From assembly GCA_016706425.1 (NCBI GenBank), contig JADJJR010000001.1:1178001-1242000 (forward strand): a stretch of 64,000 nt of DNA. The letters run 5' to 3'. Positions 19,412-29,000 of this stretch are shown in pieces. Source of the stretch: Elusimicrobiota bacterium. GTDB lineage: Bacteria; Elusimicrobiota; Elusimicrobia; FEN-1173. Position numbers and translations under genes: made by a program. The notes under the pieces are model-generated. The model did not search any database, was not told where the DNA came from, and was given only the letters and a program-made list of their open reading frames with translations. The stretch's first letter is position 1, and each line of letters opens with the position of its first letter.

Positions 19412-20811
19412 CCATGGGAAAAACGCTGCTCGACAAAGTCTGGGATTTGCACACCGTCCGGGAACTGCCGAACGGCCAAACGCAGTTGTTTATCGGACTC
19501 CATTTGATCCACGAGGTCACGAGTCCTCAAGCTTTTCAAATGATCCGCGAAAAAGGCCTGCGGGTCGCCTGTCCCCAGCGGACGTTCGCGACCGTGGACC
19601 ACATCGTCCCCACGGACAACCCCAACCGCCCCTACGCCGACGGGCTGGCCGAGGAAATGATGGTCGCCCTGGAAAGAAACTGCCGGGATTTCGGGGTCAA
19701 ATTTTTTAATTTCGCCTCGGGCGAGCAAGGCATTGTGCACGTGGTCGGGCCCGAACAAGGGTTGACCCAACCCGGGCTGACCGTGGCCTGCGGGGACAGC
19801 CACACCTCCAGCCACGGCGCCTTCGGCGCCATCGCCTTCGGTGTCGGGACCACACAAATCCGAGACATCCTGGCCAGCCAAACCCTGGCGCTGACGCGCC
19901 CGAAGGTGCGGCGCATCCGGGTGAGCGGGGCCCTTCGCCCCGGGGTTTACGCCAAGGACGTGATCCTGGCGGTGATCCGTCGCCTCGGCGTCAACGGCGG
20001 CATCGGCTTCGCCTACGAATTCGCGGGGGAAACCATCGACCGAATGACGATGGAGGAACGGTTGACGATCTGCAACATGGCCATCGAAGGCGGCGCACGG
20101 GTGGGCTATGTCAATCCGGACCGCACCACGGTCGAGTTCTTGCGCGGCCGGCCCTACGCCCCGCGCCCCGAAGAGTTCAAAGCGGCCGAGTCTTGGTGGC
20201 TCTCCATGGCTTCCGACCGTGACGCCGTCTTCGCCGACGCCTTTGATTTGGACGCCGGCGCGCTGGAGCCGCAAGTCGCCTGGGGCATCAACCCCGGTCA
20301 AACCGTCGGGGTGACGGAGATCCTCCCTCGTCCGGAGCAATCCAAAACCGACAAGGCCGGCCTGGAAGAGGCGTACAAATTCACGTCCTTCGTTCCCGGC
20401 GCGCCCGTGCAAGAGGTCAAAATCGATGTGGCGTTCATCGGCAGTTGCACCAACGGACGCATGTCGGACCTGCGCGAGGCCGCCCGCGTCGCCAAGGGGC
20501 GTCGCGTGGCCAAAGGGGTTCGGGCGATCGTGGTGCCCGGGTCCCAAAAAGTCCAGCGCGAAGCCGAAGCCGAGGGGTTGCCCGAGGTCTTCCGGGCGGC
20601 GGGGTTCGAGTGGCGCAACGCCGGCTGTTCCATGTGCCTGGCCATGAACCCCGACAAATTGAAGGGGCGCGAGATCTGTGCCTCCAGTTCCAACAGAAAT
20701 TTCATCGGTCGTCAGGGGAGCCCCACCGGGCGAACGCTCCTGATGAGCCCGGCCATGGTGGCCGCCGCGGCCGTTCAGGGCCGCGTGACCGATGTGAGGG
20801 AAATGCTTTAG
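19408..20811 (+). CDS. leuC: 3-isopropylmalate dehydratase large subunit
   Basis: An aconitase-family [4Fe-4S] enzyme subunit of 467 residues that isomerises 2- to 3-isopropylmalate together with LeuD. Three cluster cysteines are visible: Cys347 in FIGSCTNGRM, and Cys407 and Cys410 in AGCSMCLAMNPD. HTSSHGAFGAIAFGVGTT and SSNRNFIGRQGSPTG are also family motifs. The length and the pairing with a small leuD match the bacterial heterodimer. ATGA-type overlap with leuA; leuD follows after nine bases. Confidence 0.97.
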
Positions 20812-20820
20812 GAGTCAACC

Positions 20821-21447
20821 ATGAGCGAAAACACTTCCATCATCAAATCGGTCTCGGGCCGCGGGATCGCGGTGCGCGGCGACGACATCGACACGGACCG
20901 GATCATGCCCGCGCGGTACCTCCGGTGCGTCACCTTTGCGGACATCGGCCAATACACGTTCCAAGACGAGCGTTTCGATCCCCAAGGAAACGCCAAGTCG
21001 CACCCCTTTAACGCGCCCGAACACCGGGGGGCCTCGATCCTGGCGGTGAACAAAAACTTTGGTTGCGGGTCCTCCCGGGAACACGCGCCCCAGGGCATCA
21101 AACGCTGGGGAATCCATTTGATCGTGGGGGAATCCTTCGCGGAAATTTTCGCCGGGAACTGCACGGCCATCGGCCTGCCGGTGGTCACGGCGGCCCCGGC
21201 CGACGTGGCGGCGCTTATGGAATTCATCGAAACCCGACCCGCCGAAACGGTGACGGTCGACCTCCAGGCGAAGCGCGCCACTTTCGGCGGTCGGGCGATC
21301 GCCCTTGAGATGCGGGATTCCTTCCGGGCGTTGTTCTTGGACGGCACGTGGGATTCGACGGCCACCCTGCTGGCGGCGCGGGATCAAATTCAAGAAACCG
21401 TGGAACGCGTTCCGTACCTGCATTGGGGGGCGGCCCGGGTCTCGTGA
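20821..21447 (+). CDS. leuD: 3-isopropylmalate dehydratase small subunit
   Basis: The swivelling domain of isopropylmalate isomerase, 208 residues. Motifs: GDDIDTDRIMPARYLR near the N-terminus and NFGCGSSREHAPQGIKRWGI, the substrate-binding loop. The N-terminal stretch IIKSVSGRGIAVRGDDIDTD is typical of the longer LeuD forms of proteobacteria-like diderms. It partners with the LeuC directly upstream. Its stop overlaps the GTG of a PilZ gene. Confidence 0.96.
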   Translation: MSENTSIIKSVSGRGIAVRGDDIDTDRIMPARYLRCVTFADIGQYTFQDERFDPQGNAKSHPFNAPEHRGASILAVNKNFGCGSSREHAPQGIKRWGIHLIVGESFAEIFAGNCTAIGLPVVTAAPADVAALMEFIETRPAETVTVDLQAKRATFGGRAIALEMRDSFRALFLDGTWDSTATLLAARDQIQETVERVPYLHWGAARVS

Positions 21448-21812
21448 CCGGGAACCTTGGCGACTTCCCGCACCGGCCGCGGGCGGCGGAACGCGCGGCC
21501 AGCGACATCCCTTTGGAAATTTACGACGCCGAAGGGCGGACCCTCCGGGGCGTTTCGCGCCTGTTGGATGTGTCGAAGAACGGGGCCTGCGTTGAATCGA
21601 CCTGTGAGTTCAACGAAGGAGACGGGTTGGTGTTGCGGGGCTCCGTCGGAGACGGGGAAGTGGTGCCGTTCCGCGCGGTGGTGATTTGGCGGAGTTTTTC
21701 GTTTCGCCTTCACCGGTACGGGCTTCGGTTCGACGATTTGTCGCCGGCGGCGCGCGAATCCGTGGACCGCTTTGTGAGCTTGACCGCGGCCCGCTGGCGG
21801 AAGAAAAGGTAA
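21444..21812 (+). CDS. PilZ-domain protein
   Basis: A 122-residue protein with one PilZ-like domain. The N-terminal RPRAAERAASDIPLEI resembles the RxxxR entry of PilZ domains (arginine spacing is loose), LLDVSKNGACVEST matches the DxSxxG motif, and a beta-barrel pattern follows to GLRFDDLS. PilZ domains bind c-di-GMP. The GTG start sits in the leuD stop, so it is translated with the leucine genes. A c-di-GMP link is plausible because a GGDEF kinase lies immediately upstream of this operon, but the spacing of the binding arginines is not strictly canonical. The role inside a leu operon is unknown. Confidence 0.7.
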   Translation: MTGNLGDFPHRPRAAERAASDIPLEIYDAEGRTLRGVSRLLDVSKNGACVESTCEFNEGDGLVLRGSVGDGEVVPFRAVVIWRSFSFRLHRYGLRFDDLSPAARESVDRFVSLTAARWRKKR

Positions 21813-21879
21813 TTCGTTCGGGTCGGCGGGTCGCCGGGCAAATTTTCGCAGCGTCATTTCGCATCGAGAGGAAAAGGCC

Positions 21880-22947
21880 ATGTCCAAGAAAATCCACAAA
21901 ATCGCGGTGATGGGCGGCGACGGCACCGGGCCGGAAGTCGTCAACGAAGGCGTCAAAGTTTTGAAGGCGGTGGGTAAATCCTTGAACATCGCCTTTGACT
22001 GGATTCCCTACGATTTGGGCGGGGAGCGCTACAAACGGACCGGCGAGATTTTGCCGGATTCCGTCCTGGCCGAATTGCGGAAGGTGGACGCCATTTACCT
22101 GGGCGCCATCGGTCATCCGGACGTCAAGCCGGGAATCCTGGAAAAGGGCTTGTTGCTGCAATTGCGTTTCCAGCTCGATCAATACATCAACCTTCGCCCG
22201 GTGAAACTCTATCCCAACGTCGAAACCCCTCTGAAGGACAAGGGGCCGAAAGACATCGATTTCGTCGTCGTTCGCGAGAACACCGAAGGCCTCTACGCGG
22301 GCGCCGGCGGGGTGCTCAAGAAGGGGACGCCGGACGAAATCGCGGTGCAAGAGTCCATCAACACGCGCAAGGGCGTGGAGCGCTGCCTGCGCTACGCGTT
22401 CCAGTACACGCGTCGGCGCAACAAGAACAAGAAGCTCACGCTCGTCGGAAAAACGAACGTGCTGACCTACGCCTTCGACCTCTGGGAAAGGGCCTTTCAT
22501 GAAATCGGCCAAAAAGATTTCGCCGACATCCAGCGCGATTACGCCCACGTGGACGCCACCTGCATGTGGATGGTGAAAAACCCCGATTGGTTCGACGTCC
22601 TCGTGACCGACAACATGTTCGGGGACATCATCACGGACTTGGGCGCCATGGTGCAGGGGGGAATGGGCATCGCGGCGGGGGGAAACATCAATCCGGAAGG
22701 GGTCTCCATGTTCGAACCCATCGGTGGTTCGGCCCCGAAATACACCGGCAAAAACGTGATCAATCCCTTGGCCGCCATTTGCGCGGGAGGCATGATGCTG
22801 GATGTCCTTGGCGAAACCGACGCCGCCCAACGGGTGGAAGGGGCCGTGGTCAAGCTGTTGAGCTCCGGAAAAATGAAGAGCCAGGCGGCCGGCAAAATGG
22901 GGATGAGCACCACCGAAATCGGGGATTGGCTCGCGGCCAACGTCTGA
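21880..22947 (+). CDS. leuB: 3-isopropylmalate dehydrogenase
   Basis: An isocitrate/isopropylmalate dehydrogenase family enzyme of 355 residues that oxidatively decarboxylates 3-isopropylmalate with NAD. Motifs: AVMGGDGTGPEVV, LYLRPVKLYP-type substrate region (INLRPVKLYPNVETPL), VVRENTEGLYAGAGG, and the metal and cofactor segment VTDNMFGDIITDLGAMVQGG with FEPIGGSAPKYTGKNV. It resembles the LeuB subgroup that is also annotated as generic beta-decarboxylating dehydrogenase, so homoisocitrate or tartrate activity cannot be excluded, but the leuACD context favours LeuB. It is the last gene before a strong terminator. Confidence 0.9.
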   Translation: MSKKIHKIAVMGGDGTGPEVVNEGVKVLKAVGKSLNIAFDWIPYDLGGERYKRTGEILPDSVLAELRKVDAIYLGAIGHPDVKPGILEKGLLLQLRFQLDQYINLRPVKLYPNVETPLKDKGPKDIDFVVVRENTEGLYAGAGGVLKKGTPDEIAVQESINTRKGVERCLRYAFQYTRRRNKNKKLTLVGKTNVLTYAFDLWERAFHEIGQKDFADIQRDYAHVDATCMWMVKNPDWFDVLVTDNMFGDIITDLGAMVQGGMGIAAGGNINPEGVSMFEPIGGSAPKYTGKNVINPLAAICAGGMMLDVLGETDAAQRVEGAVVKLLSSGKMKSQAAGKMGMSTTEIGDWLAANV

Positions 22948-22962
22948 GTTTTCGCGTTCACA

Positions 22963-22996
22963 CCCCCCGCTCCGCGTTCCGGGGCGGGGGGTTTTT
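22963..22996 (+). terminator. Intrinsic terminator of the ilv-leu operon
   Basis: A 12-bp stem (22963-22974 with 22980-22991, one G-T pair), a 5-base loop and five T residues (22992-22996), 16 bases after the leuB stop. Confidence 0.9.
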
Positions 22997-22997
22997 A

Positions 22998-23027
22998 TTG
23001 TTACAATACGGTTACAACAAATAAATG
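22998..23027 (+). promoter_or_regulatory. Possible promoter of the giant gene
   Basis: TTGTTA (22998-23003) is followed after 17-18 bases by ATAAAT/TAAATG (23021-23027). A direct repeat GTTACAA lies at 23000-23006 and 23011-23017. The match is only moderate; it is offered because the gene lies directly behind a terminator and needs its own promoter. Confidence 0.35.
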
Positions 23028-23062
23028 CGTTCTTAACCTATTCCGGGTATTCTTAGGGCGTG

Positions 23063-26000
23063 ATGGACCTTTTCCCGATCCCGTGGTCCCGGACCCGTAA
23101 ATTCCTGTCGGGCGCCGTGGCCGCCGTTTACCTCCTCACCAACGTGGCGGGAGCCCACGCCGCCGAGTCCGGTTTCTGGTCCGCCCGTCGCGACGCGATC
23201 CGTCAGCGTCAGCCTCCGGCGACGAAGAAGACGGCCGCTCCCCTGGTCGTGGCCGCTCTTCCGGCGGGTTTTGACCTTCCGTCATACCAGCCCCGGGTGT
23301 TGGGGGCTCCTCCCTCGAGTGAAACCGATTCCGCCGCGGTGGCGGGGACGGCTTTTCGGCGGGTTTCGGAAATCGACCTTCCCCGGTGGTTGGCGGACGT
23401 CGTCGCCCCGCACGGCACCGTCCGCGACGTTTACCTCTCGAACCGCCCCGACGCGCCCCTGGTGATTCACCTGCAAGATCTGCACGATTCCGTCGAGGCC
23501 CAGCGGCACATCGCGGGTCTATTGTCGGACCTTCAGGACGCCCGGGGGGTGTCCCTGGTGGGCCTGGAGGGCGCGCAAGGGGAATTCGCTTTGGGGGCGT
23601 TCCGTTCCTACCCGGACGCCGGGCTTCTGCGCGCGGTGGCCGACCATCTCATGGTCGAGGGGTTCCTGGGCGGTCCCGAATTCGCCGGTCTCACCTTGGC
23701 CCAACCCCCGCTCCTCTGGGGCATTGAGGATTCCAAACTTTACGAGTCGAATTTGGCGGTGGTGAAGGAGTCGGCCCGACGGCGTCCGTCTTTCGAGGCT
23801 TTCACGGTGAAAGCGCGCGCGGTCCTCGAAAAAGTCAAAGACCGCCGCCTGCCCACGCGGTTGATGGAATTTGACCGTCGATGGTCGGGCTATCAAAGCG
23901 GGGCGGCGTCCTTGGGGGACACGGTGAAGTACCTCCTGCGGGTGGCCCCCACCCCGACCCTCCGTTACGGCAATCTGCATCTCCTGGCGGACGCGCTGGA
24001 ATGGGAAGCTCTCCTCGACAAAAAGAAAATTGAATCGGAGCGGGCGCTGATTCTGGACCGTCTGGCGCGCGCCCTCCCGCGTTCCGAATTGGACCGGCTG
24101 GTGGCCCAGAGCGCCCTCCACCGACTTGGGCGGGTGACCTACGGGGAATTCCATCGGTTTTTCCGGGGGATGTGTTTGCGCAACGGTGTCGCGTTGGACG
24201 GTTACGAACATTTCAACAACTACATCCGGTATATCCTCTTGGCCGAGCGCATCAACCGCAACGACCTCTTCGTTGAACTCGAAGCCCTTCAATTGGAAGT
24301 GCAAAACCTCCTGGCTTTGACCACCGAGGAGCGCCGGGTGATGACGGCGGTGCGGCATTTGGCCTTGGTGGAACGATTGGCCCGTCACGCCTACACCCCG
24401 ATGGATTGGCGGTACCACGAAACCCACGCCGCGGCGCTTCACGAGCTGGGGAAAGAAATCGCGACGCTCGCGGCGGAAGTCGGGTTGGACACCGATCTCG
24501 TGTCTCCGTCGGAGGACCTGTTCCGCCCCTTTGAGGCCTTTTGCGGGGACGCCGTCAACCGAAACACCGCCCTCGTCCGGGGGCTCTTGGATAAGATGCG
24601 CGCCGAAAAAAGAAAGGCCGCCGTGTTGGTCGCGGGGGGATTTCACACCGAGGGATTGACCCATTTGCTGCGGCAACAAGGCGTTTCCTACGCGGTGGTC
24701 ACGCCCAAAATCACGGGCGCGCCCCCGGCGTCCAGCAAAACACTGGATCTCCTGGCGCGCGACCCCGCTCCTTTGGAAAAACTTTTTGCGGGGGAAACAC
24801 TCAATATCCCGACGCCCCGCCTGACGGCTCTGTCGAACGCGAAAATGCCGATCGCCCGCCGCCTTGTCATTCTCAAAGCGGCCCTGTTGGCTTCCTTGAC
24901 GATTTTCGCCACCAACGCCCCGCTGAGCGCGGCGGCCGCGGAATCCCTACAGTCCTGGCCGGTGATTGAAAAAGTGTCGGGTCGGGCCCGTTCGCCGACC
25001 GAAGCCGTTTTAACCATTCAAACCGAGGACGGGCAAAGGAAACGGTGGGTCGCGACGACCGCCCCCGCGGCGGACGCCGACCCCGACTACCACGGAACCG
25101 TGGGGGACACCGAGGTCTACCTCGAGTCCGCTCCCCCGGCGTCGTCTCTGGCGCGCCGGTTGCGGGAGAGGTGGGACAGCCTATTTTTAATCACGGCGAT
25201 TTCTTCCCGACGGCGCGCGCCCCTCCCCACGGCCTCCCCGCCGCTAGACACCACGCCATTTCCCCAGGGCCGCGACCCTTGGGGCGCGCGCGACGCGGGC
25301 GACGTGGCCATTGGGGAGGCGATGGAAACCGGGAACCCCGATGTCCATGTGTTCTCGGGGGATTTCGATTTGAGCGCAAAAAACAACGCGTCCATCGGTA
25401 AAATCGCCGTGGGGTCGATCCAAGAATCCAATTCCCCGGATCTCATCGCGGCCCGAGGGCCCGCCCCTTTCTGGGAAATCCGAGCCGCTTTGGCGGCCGC
25501 CATGAAAGAGGCGGGGGCGGACATTTACGCCGGAGCCGGCGGGGATGAATTCCGCGGGGTCGCCCGGGGGAAGGACGCGCCCCGACGGTTGGTCGAGGTC
25601 GGACAGCGGTTGAACGCGCATTTCATCGGACGCTATCAATTCTTCCACATCACCCACCCCGACCCCGACAACCCCGCGGTTCAGGCCGACGTGGCCGAAC
25701 GCGTGCGCCGTTGGGTCGAAGCCAGGACCCCGGACGGGCCCTATCGTTTGGTGCGGTTCGGAAACGGGTTCACCTTGGTGACGCTCCGCGCCGGTCGAGG
25801 TCTGAGGGCCTCCTCCGGATTGCGGCGCGCGTTGGGCTCCTCGGTGCGCGTTCGGGAACGCCTCGTGGAACGATTGGGGTTGGGGCCTTTCAGCGTGTCC
25901 ATGGGGGTTGTGTCCGCCGGGGTGGCGAAAAGTCTGCTGATTTCCGTTGCGGGGACCGCTCTGGCCGACAACGCGCGCGCTTTGGCCGTGTGGATCCAAC

Positions 26001-29000
26001 GCTTCGCCAACGACGCCTTGGGGGAAGCGAAAAACAGAGGTCGCAACCGGGTTTACGCTCCCGCCGATGTCGAAGAATTGACCGGTGTCCTGAAAAAGGG
26101 GTCCGTGACGGTGGAGCACGTTCGTGGGTTGCGCGAGGAACTTCGCACCGGCAAAAAAACGGCGGGCTCGGCGGCTCTGGCCGCCGATGGGGAAACGCCG
26201 GTTCGGTCGCTTTCGGAATTCTGGTCGGCCGTAAAGGACCGTCGCGGGGAGGACCTGGATCTCCTGGTTTTTACCGTGGTCCGTTACACCCCCACGCACC
26301 GGGGGGCGGTCGTCCGCCGGGTCAACGACACCCTGCGGCGGGTTCCCGCCCGTTTTCGCCGGTGGGTCCCGGGGGCCCTGTTGCGGCGGGTGGATTCTTT
26401 CATTCAAAAACGCGCCTTTCACGCATACCAGGGATCGGATTATGAAAAAGGCAATCGGGCCATTGCGGCCTTTGTGAAACACGTGACCGAAACGGTCACC
26501 AACGGGTCGGCTGGCCGGTCTCCGATTTTTGGTCGGAGCGTTGACACCGTTTTCGCGGCCGTGCCCTCCGGGGGGCCGACCAACCATAATCTTCCGCTGG
26601 GACAGATGATGGAGGCGTTCCGCAAAAGTTTGAACGTGGCCGAAGGGCGTGTCATGGCCCAGCCCCGGGCGATCGTCTATCGCGTGAGGGGCCGGAATTT
26701 CAAAGAGTTGGCGAGCTCAACCGGGGGGATGCTCGACACCATGGCCCATGTGGAGGAATTGCTGGAAACCTATTCGCGGGAAGCCACCGCTTATTTGGGA
26801 AGCGACTTGGTGCGCGGCGCCCTCCAGGAAAATTTAAAAGCGGTGTTCGATGTTCGAGCGGGGGCCAACTTCATTGAGTTGACTTACGATCCCGACAAAG
26901 CGGGCCGAATGATGGTCCTTTACCGCCAATCCCAAATGGGGGACGCTGAAAGGGCCGAATCGGTTTTGTTTGCCCGGGCGCCCGAGGAATTGGGAAGTCT
27001 GTTGTACCGCGCCTACGCGCGTTTGCTGGAGCGCGTGGGCGTTTCCGAGCACCGGGTGCGTTTGTGGTTGGGGAGTCGGTACGCACAGGCCTTTATCATT
27101 CCCGCAGTGGAACTGTTCGGCTTGCCGGGCGTGGCGTGGCTGTTGTCTCCCTTGATGGGGTGGGGCTTGGCGGTGGTGGCCGGTTCCGCGTTGTTCACCT
27201 TGATTCACGGGTTGCCCGGCCTCACCCGGGGACCCCCGGCGTTGCGACAGGATGGGGGACAGTTTTTGGCACGTCTTTTCATCTCCCTCTTGATCAACGC
27301 GGCCGCCCTGTCCGTGGGTTCTGTAGATCCCGCCCAATCGATTCACCCTGTTTTTGAAATCGCGGGGATTCCCTTCGCTTCCTTAGTGATGGCGTACGCC
27401 TCCCACGCGGGATGGAATTTCCTGGTCCCCGAAAAATACCGCTTAAGCTTGATCCCAGGTAACAAATACAAAGTTCCGCCCGTTGCTCCCGCGGCCGCCA
27501 CGGGAAACGCCTTGCGTTCGCCCAAACAACCGCTGAACCCCGACCCGGCGACCGGAAAAGGGGGGGAAACAGATCTTCAAGGCACCGTGCGCGTGGGGTT
27601 GGTGGAGCTCAACAATTTTTTGGATGAAACGGAGAACTCATTCCGCCAACGACGCCTGCCCTTTTCTCCCGCGGACCGGGAGGCGTTGCATTTCGCCATT
27701 CGACTGGCCGCCCCCGTTTACGCCCGGGGACCGCGCACCGACCCCTACGCCCCCTCCACCCCTTACGAAGCGGTTCGGCGGGCGGTGGGGGCGGTTTCTT
27801 CCGCCGACGGATTGATCGCCGCTGTTTCACCGATCCAAGGGCCCTTGGCCGATGGGCTGTTTGGCACGGGCAAAGCCGCGGCGTTTCTTCAAGGCAAAGT
27901 TCTGCCGCGGGACGCCAACACGTTTGTGGATTTGATCCGCGCCGGCGCCGCCCTTGAGCAGGACCGAGCGCTGCTATGGGAAATGACGGACGCCGGGGCT
28001 CTCACGTCTCTGGAATTGCGGGACACCTACTTAATTCGGGGACCCCCCTTGACGGACCGCTTGGCCGGTGCGCTGCGGGCAATTCGATTGGATGGCAATC
28101 CTTCCTCCGCCCAAATTCTCGCCGAGATCGATGCGCTTTACGCGCGCTACTCATTGACTTGGGCCGAAAGAGGCGTTCTTTATTTAATCGCGCTCACGCG
28201 CGGGGAGGGCGCTGGGAGTGTCCGTGGGCCCCCGGGTTTCAACGCGGTGGAGAGATTGCATCAACTCCTGCGATCCGCGCGCGCCGGGGGAGGCGTGGCG
28301 GAAAACAAATGGTCGGAAACACAACGTTCCCTCACCCAAGCGGCCAACCTCTTGTCCGACTTCAGCGCGGAATTTCCCGAACACCAATCCGCTGTCCGAT
28401 ACGGCCTCGACGTGGCTCAAAACATCGCCCGCTTTGAGGGCAACGAGCGGGTCCTGGTGGCCGGGATGATCGCCGGCGTCGGCATTCAATCCCCCGCCGC
28501 GGGAGAGGCGTTTTGGAAATACATTGAAAAGAAAGGCTTCGGGGTCCAACGGGTGGAAAGCCTCCGGTGGATCCGCGAGTTGGCCGCGCCCTGGGCGGCA
28601 GCGCATTTGGTGAGTTATCGTCCCGCCGAGCGGTCCCTGGGCGCCATTCGCAACCAAATGGGGGTCATCATTCAGCGGTTGGGGACGGAGGACCCGGATC
28701 TCGTGGCCCAACTGCTGTGGGCGGGCAAATTGGCCGAATTGAAGGCGCGCACGGGGGACGGGACCCGCTCCCCGGACGTGGAAATACGCCGGCTCGCCCA
28801 GGAGATCAGCGATGTGCACGCCCGTTTTGCCGAACGGTTCGGGCAAACGGGCGCGGGCACCCAAATATTGGATGAGGTTTTCCGCCTGGCCCAGCCCGCC
28901 CGGTATTTTCGCTTGAAAAAAGATTTTCAACGGGTGACCGGGTTGTCTTATGAGGAAGCCCGGGAGCGGTTCCAAAAGTTGATTCCGGAGTTTGAAACGC

